Shown in pieces: positions 16,370 to 25,377 of a stretch of DNA of 64,000 bases. Numbering within the stretch: position 1 is the stretch's first letter; the number at the start of each line of letters is the position of its first letter. The stretch spans positions 1 to 64,000 of the forward strand of contig NZ_JOGB01000011.1 of the NCBI RefSeq assembly GCF_000719335.1, given 5' to 3'. The notes under the pieces were generated by a model. The model was not told the origin of the DNA. It saw only the letters and a program-made list of their open reading frames with translations, and did no database searches. A program made the translations under genes and the position numbers. The DNA comes from Streptomyces sp. NRRL S-87. Its GTDB lineage: Bacteria > Actinomycetota > Actinomycetes > Streptomycetales > Streptomycetaceae.

Positions 16370-17848
16370 TTACGCGGTCCGGGCCTTCAGGACCCGGCCC
16401 GTGACGACGTCCAGTACCAGGAACGCCACGAGGCTGATCCCGAGCAGCGGCACGAACCAGCCCACCAGGCCGGTCACCGCCGCCAGCGGCAGCAGGAGCG
16501 GCAGCGGGACCCTGCGCCACGCACCCGGCGCGTACGCCGGGCCGAAGGAGGGGCCCTCGTCCCTCGTCGGCCGGCGCAGCCACCACATGCGGTAGCCCCA
16601 CACCGTCAGGAACACCAGCGCCAGGCCCAGTGCGGCCAGTGCCAGCTGGTTGACCAGGCCGAACAGGACGCCCATGTGGATGTCGATGCCCCAGCGGGTC
16701 AGCTTGGCGAGCACCGGGTAGTCGGCGAAGCGGAGGGTGTCCATGACCTTGCCGTCGGCCGGGTCCACGGCGACCGAGTCGAGGTGGGTCGGGAACTGCC
16801 GGTCGCGCTCCTTGACCACGTACCCCTTGCCCTCGGCGGGCAGGGTGATCTGTACCTGCGTGTCCACGCCGGCGGCGCGGGCCGACTCGACCACCTCGTC
16901 GATGCCGACGTCCGCGGTCTTGGGCATCGGCATGTCCATGGGCATGTCGGGGCTCATGTGGTGGCCGGCGTGTTCGCCGCCCGCGCCTCCGGTCGCGCCC
17001 GGCAGGGCGGCGGCGACGGCCGGGGTGGCGCCGCCGAGCCTGTCCTGGACCTCACCGATGTTCTCGCCCGCGTACGTCGACCAGGTCAGGCCGGTGGCGG
17101 AGAGGACGACCAGGCCCGCCGCGGACCACAGGCCCACGGAGCCGTGCCAGGACAGGGTCCTGCGACGCCCGGCGGCCCCGCGCTCGGGGAGCAGCAGCAG
17201 TCGGGCCCTGCGGGCGGTGCGGCGGCGGCCGATCCACAGGGCGAGGCCGCCGAGGGCCACCACCCACATCCAGCTCGCGGCCAGTTCGCTGTAGATCCGG
17301 CCGGGCTCGCCGAGGTGGAGGTTGCTGTGGAACGTCGACAGCCAGGCGCGCAGCGGGAGCGCGTCGCCCGAGGTCTCCAGGCTGCCGCGCACGGTGGCGG
17401 TGTACGGGTCGACGAAGACGGTGAGGTCGCGGTCCTCGGTGGTGACCTCGGGGCTCGCCATGAGGACCCGGGTGGTGGCGCCCTCCTGGGGGGCCGGCCA
17501 GACGGCGGTCACCGTGCCGTCGGGGTGCGCGGCCCGGGCGGCGGCGACCTGTGCGCTGAGGGGGCGGGTCGAGTCGCCGGCGGGGACGGTCAGCTCGTGG
17601 CGGTACAGCAGCTTCTCGGCGGGGTACGACAGGGCGTACAGCGTGCCGGTGACGGCGGCCAGGAGCAGCACGGGCGCGATGAGCAGGCCCGCGTAGAAGT
17701 GCATCCGCAGGGTCAGCGGGCGCAGGGCGCTCCAGGCGGAGCGGCGGCGGGCGGCCGGCGGCCGCTCCGCGGGCGGGTCCGCAACCGGGGCCGGGGCTGT
17801 ATCGGGGTCGGCGGACGGGATCCCCTTGACGGGGTCGATGATGGCCAT
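16370..17848 (-). CDS. PepSY-associated transmembrane protein with Met/His-rich segment
   Basis: The protein has about 492 residues from ATG 17848 (TAGGAC upstream); ATG 17875 is an alternative. It shows the PepSY_TM build: a first helix in MHFYAGLLIAPVLLLAAVTG, a pair of periplasmic-side PepSY regions, an RRRTLSWHGSVGLWS membrane segment and further helices near the C-terminus. The loop HAGHHMSPDMPMDMPMPK is a candidate metal-binding site. PepSY_TM proteins are linked to iron-siderophore reduction or peptidase inhibition. The Met/His loop and the Met/His-rich neighbour upstream point to copper or iron handling, which is inference. It is the second gene of an apparent two-gene operon. Confidence 0.85.
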   Translation of the reverse strand: MAIIDPVKGIPSADPDTAPAPVADPPAERPPAARRRSAWSALRPLTLRMHFYAGLLIAPVLLLAAVTGTLYALSYPAEKLLYRHELTVPAGDSTRPLSAQVAAARAAHPDGTVTAVWPAPQEGATTRVLMASPEVTTEDRDLTVFVDPYTATVRGSLETSGDALPLRAWLSTFHSNLHLGEPGRIYSELAASWMWVVALGGLALWIGRRRTARRARLLLLPERGAAGRRRTLSWHGSVGLWSAAGLVVLSATGLTWSTYAGENIGEVQDRLGGATPAVAAALPGATGGAGGEHAGHHMSPDMPMDMPMPKTADVGIDEVVESARAAGVDTQVQITLPAEGKGYVVKERDRQFPTHLDSVAVDPADGKVMDTLRFADYPVLAKLTRWGIDIHMGVLFGLVNQLALAALGLALVFLTVWGYRMWWLRRPTRDEGPSFGPAYAPGAWRRVPLPLLLPLAAVTGLVGWFVPLLGISLVAFLVLDVVTGRVLKARTA

Positions 17849-17920
17849 GACGGTCCTAGGTGTTGGCGTAGACATGGGGAACCGGCCCCGCGTCACGCCG
17901 CCTCGCGGCCCGTTCGGACG

Positions 17921-18682
17921 TCAGGCGAGGGCGGGCCGGCCGGGGGCCGTGGCGCTCGGTGCTCGGAGCCCGGGCGGCCCACGCCGGACCAGGGTGTGGG
18001 CGGGCAGCGCGCCGCGCAGCCGACGCGGCCGGCCGGCGTACGCGCGCGGGCGGCGCGGCGGCACGGCGACCGGAGCGGCCCGCACGAGCAGGCGCACGAG
18101 CGCCAGGGCGCGGCGCAGCGGGGCCGCGGCGCGCAGCGCCACGACGCGCGCGAGCCGGAAGACGGCGGCCTCACCGCGGGCCAGCCAGAAGGCGCAGAAC
18201 AGCCCGGCGAGCACGTGCGCGGCCAGCATCCCGAGGCCGCCGTGCCCGGCCATGTCGGCCATGTCGGCCATACCGGCCGCGCCGGTCATCGCGTGGGTCC
18301 CTGCGTCGATCCCCGTGTCCATGCCCATGTCCATGGACGAACTCGCGTCCGTGCCCATGTGCATGCCGGCGTCCGTGCCGCCCATGTCCATGTGCATGGA
18401 CGGGGCACCGGCGGACGCGGATCCCGGACCCTCGGTGGTGGCGAACAGCAGGTGCAGCGCTCCCTGGACGGCCAGGAGCGCGCCCGATATGGCGAACGCC
18501 CCGCGCCGCCCGCGGGCGGCGACCCACGCCAGCCCACCGACCACACCAAAAGCCCCCAAAAGGGGACCAATGGGTATGTCATGACCGGACATGAGCGAAT
18601 GCCCCACGGCTGCCAGCGCCACGCACATCGCCGCGAACACCGCGGCCCGCACTGCCCGCACCGGCGCCGAAACCCTGATCAT
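17921..18682 (-). CDS. Met/His-rich integral membrane protein
   Basis: It starts at ATG 18682 after GGCGAGGAC; an upstream ATG at 18718 would add 12 residues. The 253-residue product has about four membrane helices. Between helices 3 and 4 lies a loop of about 60 residues made of MHMDMGG, MHMGTDASSSMDMGMD and MADMADMAGHGG-type repeats, which would suit Cu(I) binding. The tail is Arg/Pro-rich and cytoplasmic. The gene ends about 70 nt before the PepSY gene on the same strand, so the two are probably co-transcribed. No family name can be given with confidence. Confidence 0.75.
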   Translation of the reverse strand: MIRVSAPVRAVRAAVFAAMCVALAAVGHSLMSGHDIPIGPLLGAFGVVGGLAWVAARGRRGAFAISGALLAVQGALHLLFATTEGPGSASAGAPSMHMDMGGTDAGMHMGTDASSSMDMGMDTGIDAGTHAMTGAAGMADMADMAGHGGLGMLAAHVLAGLFCAFWLARGEAAVFRLARVVALRAAAPLRRALALVRLLVRAAPVAVPPRRPRAYAGRPRRLRGALPAHTLVRRGPPGLRAPSATAPGRPALA

Positions 18683-18822
18683 GTCCTCGCCATGGTCCCA
18701 CTCCGGGACGCCCCGCATCACACCGCCCCCGGCGACCCCCGCCGCGGCCCGGTCGTGCGGGGCGCGGGGTGATGGCGGATCATCAAGCACGAGCGCCCCT
18801 ACGAACGAGCCGGAGCCCTTAC

Positions 18823-19623
18823 ATGACCGCCACCGCCACCCCGTCCACGACCGTCGCCAACCTGCGGGACCTCGGCGGCGCCCCGCTCGCCGGCGGGCGC
18901 ACGGTGCGCGCGGGGCTCGTCCTGCGTTCGGGCCAGCTGGACCGGCTGGACGTGGCGGCCGACCCCGTGGTGGCGGCACTGGGGCTGCGGACGATCGTGG
19001 ACTTCCGGACGGACGCCGAGCGGGCCGACCGCCCCGACCGGGTACCGGAGGGCGCACGACTGCTGGTGGCGGACGTGCTGGCGGACAAGGTGGAGTCCGG
19101 CGAGATCCCGGCCGCCGCACAGCTCAAGCACCTGCTGGCCGATCCGATCACGGCCGAGCGGGAGCTGGGCGGCGGACGCGTCGAGCGGTTGTTCGAGCAG
19201 ACGTATCGTTCCTTCGTCAGCTCCGGATCCGGCAAGGCGGCGTACCGGACGCTCCTGACCGCGCTGGCGGACGAGGAGTCCGGGCCGCTGCTGTTCCACT
19301 GCACGGCGGGCAAGGACCGCACCGGCTGGGCCGCGACGGTGCTCCTGACGCTGCTCGGCGCCGACGAGGAGACGGTCATGACCGAGTACCTGTCCGTCAA
19401 CCCGGCGGTGCGGCAGGCGTTCGCCCCGATGATCGAGGGGTTCACGATCTCGGGCGGCAACCCGGCCACGGCACTCGCGATGATCGGCGTCGTGCCGTCG
19501 TACCTGGAGGCGGCGCTGGACGAGGTGGCCACGCGGTACGGGTCCATGGAGGCGTACGTGCGCGAGGGGCTGGGCGTCCCGGACACGGCCGTCGCCGCGA
19601 TCCGGGCCCGGTTGACGGCCTGA
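18823..19623 (+). CDS. Tyrosine-protein phosphatase (DSP/PtpB-like family)
   Basis: The 266-residue protein contains the phosphatase loop HCTAGKDRTG (about residues 159-168), with the CX5R catalytic Cys and Arg, and the N-terminal NLRDLGG motif (about residues 11-17). These belong to the bacterial tyrosine phosphatase family related to M. tuberculosis PtpB and the phosphoinositide-like phosphatases. ATG 18823 is chosen for GGAG upstream and a sensible N-terminus. It is divergent from the Met/His-rich membrane gene. Protein versus lipid substrate cannot be decided. Confidence 0.85.
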   Translation: MTATATPSTTVANLRDLGGAPLAGGRTVRAGLVLRSGQLDRLDVAADPVVAALGLRTIVDFRTDAERADRPDRVPEGARLLVADVLADKVESGEIPAAAQLKHLLADPITAERELGGGRVERLFEQTYRSFVSSGSGKAAYRTLLTALADEESGPLLFHCTAGKDRTGWAATVLLTLLGADEETVMTEYLSVNPAVRQAFAPMIEGFTISGGNPATALAMIGVVPSYLEAALDEVATRYGSMEAYVREGLGVPDTAVAAIRARLTA

Positions 19624-19694
19624 CCCGGGCGCGGCGGGCACCCCGCCGCTTCGAGGGCCGGTGACCATCCGGGGATTCGCTCGTTCTGCTGAAC

Positions 19695-21866
19695 GTGCCT
19701 ACCCCGGATGCCGTCACCCGCCCCGATCCCGCCACGCCGAAGGCCGCCCCGTCCGAGGGCGCCGCGCCGCGGGGGCCGCGTCCCGCCGCGGGCGCCGCCC
19801 CGGCCGCGCACCCCCCGGCGGGCGCCCCGGCCGCGACCGCCGCCGTGGGCGTCGAGCGGGCCGAGGCCGCGATCGTCGAGCACTACCCGCGGCTGGTCCG
19901 GATGGCCTACCTCGTCCTCCCGCCCTCCCTCGGGCGGCACCGACGCGTCCTGACCGCGCACGCCCTCGCGCAGGGCGCCCTGCCCCGGTCGTCCCGCGCC
20001 ACCGCCCGCTCGCGGGCCACGGGGTCCGGCACCGGCACCGGCACCGGCACCGGCACCGGGAGCGTTTCCAGGTCCGGCACCGGCACCGTCCCCACGCCCC
20101 GGGCCGGCCTGGACCGGGTGGGCGGCGACGCCGGGTACGCCTACGTCCGGCTGCGCGTGCTGCGGGCCGCGCTGGAGGCCGGGCTCCCGCTGCGCCGCCT
20201 CGCCCTGCCGAAGCGGGCCCAACTGCCGCCCCTCCTCCCCCAGGTCCGGGGCCTGCGGGTGTTCCCGCGCGCCGGCGGCGCCGACGAGCTCGCGCTCGAC
20301 CAGTGGCTGGCCAGCCTGACCGGCGAGGGCCGGGCCGCGTTCGTCCTGCGGGCCATGGAGCGGCTCCCCGAGCCCGAGGTGCTGCGGCTGCTCGCGGAGG
20401 CGGGGGTGGCCGACCCGGCCGAGGCCCTCGCGCAGGTGGGCGAGGCGGAGTCGGACGCGCTGCTGGACTCCCCCGAGTTCGACCCGTGCGTGCTCCAGGC
20501 CCGGCCGACCGACCTGATGCGCCGCCGCCGGCACGCCCGGGCCTGGCTCGCGGCCGCGGCCGCCGCCGCGGTGGCCGGGACGCTGCTCGCGCTGCCCGGC
20601 GGCGGCTGGGGGGCCGACGGCGCGGCAGCCCCGCCGTACGCCCGCAACGCCGCCGCCGAGCAGGCCCTCGACCCGGCGCGCGTGACGGTGGCCGGCGCGA
20701 CGGACTGGCGCGCGTCGACCCGTACGGACTTCTCGGCGTGGCCCGCGCGCGGCGACCGGACCGGCGACCACGGACTGCTGCGCCGGGCCCTCGCGGTGTG
20801 GGCGCGGCCCGGGTCGTCCGTCCAGGCGTCGGCCACCCCCGGGACCCCGTCGGGGCCGCCGATGGGCCCGCCGCAGCTGCTGTTCGCCGGCGAGGTGGAC
20901 CAGGCGGTGGTGGTCCTGCTGTACGACGGCCTGCGGATCGCCCGGTACGCGGAACCGCGCGAGGGCACCGCCGGCGCCGCACTCGACTTCGCCCGCGCCG
21001 ACGGCGCCTCGGCGGCGACCGCGAGCGCGGTGGTGCTCAGCCGGGTCGACGGCAACGTGCGCTACCTGACCGCCCCCTGGGTGCGCGCGGCCGCCGTACG
21101 GGACCTGCTGCGACCGGACGCGGCCGCCGTACCGCTGCGGTTGGCGGACGGGGTGACGGCGCCGGTGGCGAGTCCCGCGCTGGACCGTTCCTGCGCCTCG
21201 TGGAACGCGCTGTCCCTGACCGGCGCGCCGGACTCCGCGGAGCCGTCGGGGACTTCGACGGGTGCGTCGGCCGGTGCCTCGAAGGGCGCTTCGGCGGGCG
21301 CGGAGGCCACGCGCCTGGTCACCGACCTCGGCGAGCTGATCCCGGCCCGCCTCACCGCCGGCTCCCCGGGGGCGCCGCACGACGTGGCGGGCGGGGCCGA
21401 CCGGGACCGCTGGGCGAAGACGGCCTGCCTGCTGCCGGCCGTACGGTCGCACGGCGTCCGGTCCGTCAACTCGTGGACGTACGCCCACCAGCCGCTGCCC
21501 GAGCGGGGCGGCACGGCGGCCTGGGTGTGCACCCGCGCCGAGACCTGGGGCGGCGGGCGGGAGCGCGTGCTGGCGCAGTTCCAGACGCCGGGCCCCGGTA
21601 CGGGCGCGCTGGTGGCGCGGGCCGAGGGGGTGCCGGAGTGCGGTGCGCGGGCGCCCCGCGTGCTGGCGGGCGTGCTGTGGAAGTCGGGGGCCGGGCACTG
21701 GTACGTCCTGGCTGCGGGCAGCGGGCAGTTCACCTCGGTGACGGTCGGCGGGGCCGTGCACGGCACCTCCGCCGGCAACCGGCTCGCCGTACCGGCGCGG
21801 GCGGGTGCGCAGGTGGAGCTGAGCGGGCGGCTGGCGGACGGGTCCCGCGCGGGAGTCCTGCGGTAG
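19695..21866 (+). CDS. Membrane-anchored protein with sigma-70-like cytoplasmic part
   Basis: The 723-residue protein begins at GTG 19695 without a Shine-Dalgarno. After a Pro/Ala-rich start, residues about 55-85 (VEHYPRLVRMAYLVLP) resemble region 2 of ECF sigma factors. Residues about 195-240 (WLASLTGEGRAAFVLRAMERLPEPEVLRLLAEAG) resemble sigma region 4. The typical DNA-contacting residues are poorly kept. A single membrane helix (about 280-300, AWLAAAAAAAVAGTLLAL) leads to a 420-residue extracytoplasmic domain with four Cys and no recognised fold. A hexamer repeat codes for (GT)n near residue 112. This looks like a sigma factor fused to a membrane sensor, or a degenerate one. It sits downstream of a phosphatase gene. 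Confidence 0.75.
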   Translation: MPTPDAVTRPDPATPKAAPSEGAAPRGPRPAAGAAPAAHPPAGAPAATAAVGVERAEAAIVEHYPRLVRMAYLVLPPSLGRHRRVLTAHALAQGALPRSSRATARSRATGSGTGTGTGTGTGSVSRSGTGTVPTPRAGLDRVGGDAGYAYVRLRVLRAALEAGLPLRRLALPKRAQLPPLLPQVRGLRVFPRAGGADELALDQWLASLTGEGRAAFVLRAMERLPEPEVLRLLAEAGVADPAEALAQVGEAESDALLDSPEFDPCVLQARPTDLMRRRRHARAWLAAAAAAAVAGTLLALPGGGWGADGAAAPPYARNAAAEQALDPARVTVAGATDWRASTRTDFSAWPARGDRTGDHGLLRRALAVWARPGSSVQASATPGTPSGPPMGPPQLLFAGEVDQAVVVLLYDGLRIARYAEPREGTAGAALDFARADGASAATASAVVLSRVDGNVRYLTAPWVRAAAVRDLLRPDAAAVPLRLADGVTAPVASPALDRSCASWNALSLTGAPDSAEPSGTSTGASAGASKGASAGAEATRLVTDLGELIPARLTAGSPGAPHDVAGGADRDRWAKTACLLPAVRSHGVRSVNSWTYAHQPLPERGGTAAWVCTRAETWGGGRERVLAQFQTPGPGTGALVARAEGVPECGARAPRVLAGVLWKSGAGHWYVLAAGSGQFTSVTVGGAVHGTSAGNRLAVPARAGAQVELSGRLADGSRAGVLR
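20024..20059 (+). repeat. In-frame GGCACC hexamer repeat
   Basis: About six tandem copies of GGCACC/GGCACCG-type units encode a Gly-Thr run in the linker between the two sigma-like regions. Changes in copy number keep the frame. Confidence 0.7.
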
Positions 21867-21918
21867 GGGCGGCCGGGGCGGGGAGCCCGTCCCTCCCGGG
21901 AATTGCGCGCGGGGGCTG

Positions 21919-21946
21919 TTGCGGAGGCTTCACCCGTCAGTACATT
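21919..21946 (+). promoter_or_regulatory. Promoter of the diiron protein gene
   Basis: TTGCGG (21919-21924), a 16-nt spacer and TACATT (21941-21946) form a housekeeping-type promoter. The -10 box ends 6 nt before ATG 21953, so the transcript is probably leaderless. Confidence 0.55.
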
Positions 21947-21952
21947 GACGCC

Positions 21953-22978
21953 ATGTCTAATACGCAGCCTGCCCCGGTGGCGTCCGAGCACATAGCCCTC
22001 AAAGCCCGCAATGTCGCCTTCTCCTGGGACGGGACCCCGCTCCACTGGCTTCCCGGCGACCCGTTCTCGACGCACACGATGAACGTGCTGCACCTGCTGC
22101 TGCCGGCCGGCGAACGCTGGTTCGTGCACGTCTACAAGCAGGTGCTGCCGTACATCACCGACGAGCGGCTGCGCGAGGACGTGATCGGGTTCATCGGCCA
22201 GGAGGCGATGCACTCCCAGGCCCACGACGACGTCCTCCCCCACCTCAAGCGGCAGGGCCTGGACCCGACGCCGTACACCGCGCAGGTGGACTGGCTGTTC
22301 GAGAAGCTGCTCGGCGACCGCACCCTGCCGCCCGGCCGGGCCCGGCACTGGTGGCTGATGGAGCGGGTCGCGATGATCGCGGCCATCGAGCACTACACCG
22401 CGTTCCTCGGCGACTGGATCCTCAACGCCGACGAGCTCGACCGGCGGGGCGCGGACCCGATGATGCTGGACCTGCTGCGCTGGCACGGCGCGGAGGAGGT
22501 GGAGCACCGGTCGGTGGCCTTCGAGCTGTTCATGCACGTGGACGGCGGGTACCGGCGGCGGGTGCGGACCTGGGCGACGGCCTTCGCGGCCCTGGTGTGG
22601 ATGTGGCAGCGGGGCTCGCGCTTCTTCATGGAGAACGACCCCACCCTCACGGAGGGCAGGGCCTCGCTCGGCAAGCTGTTCCGCGCCGGGCAGCAGGGCA
22701 CGCTGCCCTCGACCGGCGCCATGCTGAAGTCGATCCCGCGCTACCTGTCGCGCACGTACCACCCGTCGCAGGAGGGCTCGACGGCCCAGGCGGTGGCGTA
22801 CCTGGCGTCCTCCCCGGGCGCGAACGGGGGCCGCGTACCGGCGGGAGCGGCACCCGCCGCGACCCCGGCCGAGGCCAAGGCCGAGGCCGCGCCCGCGCCG
22901 GCGCCGGCGTCCGCGCCCGGGAAGACCCCAGCCGCCACAACCACCACACTCACCACACCCGCCACCGGAGGCAACTGA
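21953..22978 (+). CDS. Ferritin-like diiron protein (annotated family: metal-dependent hydrolase PF10118)
   Basis: The first 290 residues match the predicted metal-dependent hydrolase family. What can be seen is a full set of ferritin-like diiron ligands: Glu54 (PAGERW), Glu84-x-x-His87 (QEAMHSQ), Glu146 (IEHY) and Glu182-x-x-His185 (EEVEHRS). That is the E / ExxH / E / ExxH order of diiron oxygenases and desaturases. A Pro/Ala-rich low-complexity tail of about 50 residues follows. The next gene, one base downstream, encodes a matching flavin/2Fe-2S reductase, so I read the pair as an oxygenase and its electron donor. The substrate is unknown. Confidence 0.85.
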   Translation: MSNTQPAPVASEHIALKARNVAFSWDGTPLHWLPGDPFSTHTMNVLHLLLPAGERWFVHVYKQVLPYITDERLREDVIGFIGQEAMHSQAHDDVLPHLKRQGLDPTPYTAQVDWLFEKLLGDRTLPPGRARHWWLMERVAMIAAIEHYTAFLGDWILNADELDRRGADPMMLDLLRWHGAEEVEHRSVAFELFMHVDGGYRRRVRTWATAFAALVWMWQRGSRFFMENDPTLTEGRASLGKLFRAGQQGTLPSTGAMLKSIPRYLSRTYHPSQEGSTAQAVAYLASSPGANGGRVPAGAAPAATPAEAKAEAAPAPAPASAPGKTPAATTTTLTTPATGGN

Positions 22979-22979
22979 C

Positions 22980-24029
22980 ATGCCCCGCCTCGCAACGGTC
23001 GCCGTGGTGGCGGCCGCGGGCCTGGTGGCGCGCCGCGCCGTGCGCTCCCGCATCAAGGCCTCCCCCCTGTGGCCCCTGCCCGCCCTGGCCGAGCCCGTCT
23101 CGGGCCGCTCCCCCCGCCGTCCGCTGTACGCGCGGATCACCGGCCGCGAGGAGGTCGCCGAGGGCGTGGTCCGCATCCGCGTCGAGTCGGACGACCTCCC
23201 GGCCTGGGAGCCGGGCGCGCACGTCGACGTCCACCTGCCCTCCGGCCTGGTGCGCCAGTACAGCCTGTGCGGCGACCCGGCCGAGCGCGGGGCGTACGTC
23301 TTCGCCACCCGCCTGGTCCCGGACGGCCGCGGCGGCTCGCGCGAGGTCCACGAACAGCTGGCGGTGGGCGCGGAACTGGAACTGCGCACCCCGCGTAACC
23401 GCTTCCCCCTCGTCCCCGCCCCCCGCTACGTGTTCGTCGCCGGCGGCATCGGGCTCACACCGATCCTCCCGATGCTCCGCGCCGCCACCGCGGCCGGCGC
23501 CGACTGGCACCTCCACTACGGCGGCCGCAGCCGCGCCTCGATGCCGTTCCTGCCCGAACTGGCCGCGTACGGCGACCGCGTCACCGTCGTCCCCGAGGAC
23601 GAGGCGGGCCCGCTCGACCTGTCCCGCCTCGCCGAACTCCCCACCGCCACGGCCGTCTACTGCTGCGGCCCCGAACCCCTGATGGACGCGGTGTCAGCCG
23701 CCCTCGCCCCGGGCGTCCCCCTCCACCTGGAGCGCTTCGCCCCGGCCTCCCGCCCCGCCCCCGAGTCCCCCTTCACGCTCGAACTCGCCCGCTCCGGCCG
23801 CACCGTCGAGGTCTCCGCGGACACCACCGCCCTGGCCGCCGTCCGCACCGCACTTCCCGACACCCCCTACTCGTGCGAACAGGGCTTCTGCGGCACCTGC
23901 AGGCACCGCGTCCTCGCCGGCGAGGTCGACCACCGCGACGACCTCCTCACCGACGAGGAGCGCACCGACTCGATGCTCCTGTGCGTCTCCCGCGCCGAGC
24001 CCGGCTCCCACCTGGTCCTGGACGCGTAG
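22980..24029 (+). CDS. Ferredoxin-type flavin reductase (FNR-like, C-terminal 2Fe-2S)
   Basis: The 349-residue protein has an N-terminal hydrophobic or basic helix (about 1-25), an FAD/FMN domain with RQYSLCGDP (about 90-98), a pyridine-nucleotide domain with VAGGIGLTPILPML (about 155-168), and a plant-type 2Fe-2S domain whose ligands are Cys299, Cys304, Cys307 and a last Cys near 335 (LLCVSRA). This is the phthalate dioxygenase reductase/vanillate demethylase reductase order. It begins 1 nt after the stop of the diiron gene, so the two are translationally coupled. It should pass electrons from NAD(P)H to the diiron protein. Confidence 0.92.
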   Translation: MPRLATVAVVAAAGLVARRAVRSRIKASPLWPLPALAEPVSGRSPRRPLYARITGREEVAEGVVRIRVESDDLPAWEPGAHVDVHLPSGLVRQYSLCGDPAERGAYVFATRLVPDGRGGSREVHEQLAVGAELELRTPRNRFPLVPAPRYVFVAGGIGLTPILPMLRAATAAGADWHLHYGGRSRASMPFLPELAAYGDRVTVVPEDEAGPLDLSRLAELPTATAVYCCGPEPLMDAVSAALAPGVPLHLERFAPASRPAPESPFTLELARSGRTVEVSADTTALAAVRTALPDTPYSCEQGFCGTCRHRVLAGEVDHRDDLLTDEERTDSMLLCVSRAEPGSHLVLDA

Positions 24030-24090
24030 AAGCGGAAAGGGGACCTCCGGGGCGGTGGCGGGGTGGGGGCGGGTCGGTAGGGTGGGCGGT

Positions 24091-24801
24091 ATGACGACCG
24101 GGGTGCGCCGCAGGATGGGTGTCGAGGAGCGGCGGCAGCAGCTGATCAGCGTGGCGCTGGAGTTGTTCAGCCAGCGCTCGCCCGACGACGTGTCGATCGA
24201 CGAGATCGCGGCCGCGGCCGGCATCTCACGGCCGCTCGTCTACCACTACTTCCCGGGGAAGCTCAGCCTGTACGAGGCCGCGCTGCGGCGGGCGGCCGAC
24301 GAGCTGGCCGGGCGCTTCCAGGAGCCGAAGGAGGGCCCCCTCGGGGCGCGTCTGCTGCGGGTGATGGGGCGGTACTTCGAGTTCGTCGAGGACCACGGGC
24401 CCGGTTTCTCCGCGCTGATGCGGGGCGGTCCGGCGGCCGGGTCGAGCCGGACCAACGCGATGATCGACGAGGTGCGGCAGGCCGCGTACGAGCAGATCAT
24501 CGCGCACATCGGCGTCACCGAACCGCCGGCGCGGCTGGAGCTGGTGGTGCGTTCGTGGGTGTCGCTGGCGGAGTCCACGGCGCTGCTGTGGCTCGACGGG
24601 CGGAAGATACCCCGGGCCGAACTCGAACTGCAGCTGGTGCACGACTTCGCGGCGCTCGCCGCGGTGAGCGCCGCGTACGACGCCGAGATGGCCGGGGTGC
24701 TCGTGCAGATCCTCTCGGGCGAGCCGGCGGACGGCCCCTTCGGGGAGCTGGTGGGGCGGTTGGCCGCGCTGGTGCCCGCACCCGTGCCGGCTCCTCGGTA
24801 G
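24091..24801 (+). CDS. TetR-family transcriptional regulator
   Basis: The N-terminal domain reads RRQQLISVALELFSQRSPDDVSIDEIAAAAGISRPLVYHYF (given here in parts: helix 1 about 11-25, HTH about 33-52), a standard TetR DNA-binding unit. The rest is a helical ligand and dimerisation domain with no homology that I can name. At 236 residues it is of usual size. TAGGGT ends 7 nt before ATG 24091 and no Shine-Dalgarno is seen, so it is probably leaderless. It lies 61 nt after the reductase on the same strand and could control that operon. Confidence 0.92.
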   Translation: MTTGVRRRMGVEERRQQLISVALELFSQRSPDDVSIDEIAAAAGISRPLVYHYFPGKLSLYEAALRRAADELAGRFQEPKEGPLGARLLRVMGRYFEFVEDHGPGFSALMRGGPAAGSSRTNAMIDEVRQAAYEQIIAHIGVTEPPARLELVVRSWVSLAESTALLWLDGRKIPRAELELQLVHDFAALAAVSAAYDAEMAGVLVQILSGEPADGPFGELVGRLAALVPAPVPAPR

Positions 24802-24852
24802 GGGCCGCGGCGGGGTTGTCCGGGAGCGGCCCGTCCGGCCGATAATTCCCGC

Positions 24853-25377
24853 GTGATCATTGACGATGGGATCGTGTTCCGGCAGGCCGGCGAGGACGAC
24901 ACGGCGCTGCTGGTCCGGCTGTACGACGGCGCCGCGGCGTGGATGCGCGCGAACGGCATCCGGCAGTGGAAGGCCGGGGAGAAGGACGCCGCGCACTTCC
25001 GGCGGATCATGCGCGAGGGCGAGGTGTGGATCGCGCGCGACGCCGACGGCGCGGTCTGCGGGGCGTACGAGCTGTGGTGGTCCGACGAGGAGGCCTGGGG
25101 CGTCCAGCCCCCGGTGGCCGGGTACGTGCACCGGCTGATGGTGGACCGGTCGACCGCCCCGCCCGGGACCGGGCGGCGGCTGCTGGAGCACGCCGAGTCG
25201 CGGATCGCCCGTACCGGTCGCGAACTGGCGCGGCTCGACTGCCAGTCCACCAATCCGCGGCTGCTGGCGTACTACCAGGGTGCGGGGTACCGGGTGGTGG
25301 GCGAGTTCCCGTCCAAGCAGGCCAAGGACGGGCGGGTGTACGGGGTGATCCTGCTGGAGCAGCGGCTGCTGCCCTAG
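24853..25377 (+). CDS. GNAT-family N-acetyltransferase
   Basis: The 174-residue protein has the GNAT core: a first strand and helix (VFRQAGEDDTALLVRLYD), the acetyl-CoA-binding segment HRLMVDRSTAPPGTGRRLLEHAE (about 95-117, with an R/Q-x-x-G-x-G/A-like turn), and the final NPRLLAYYQGAGYRVVGEF. The substrate is unknown. GTG 24853 is taken because TAATTC lies just upstream (24842-24847), giving a leaderless message. The gene converges with the amylase-pullulanase gene. Confidence 0.88.
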   Translation: MIIDDGIVFRQAGEDDTALLVRLYDGAAAWMRANGIRQWKAGEKDAAHFRRIMREGEVWIARDADGAVCGAYELWWSDEEAWGVQPPVAGYVHRLMVDRSTAPPGTGRRLLEHAESRIARTGRELARLDCQSTNPRLLAYYQGAGYRVVGEFPSKQAKDGRVYGVILLEQRLLP

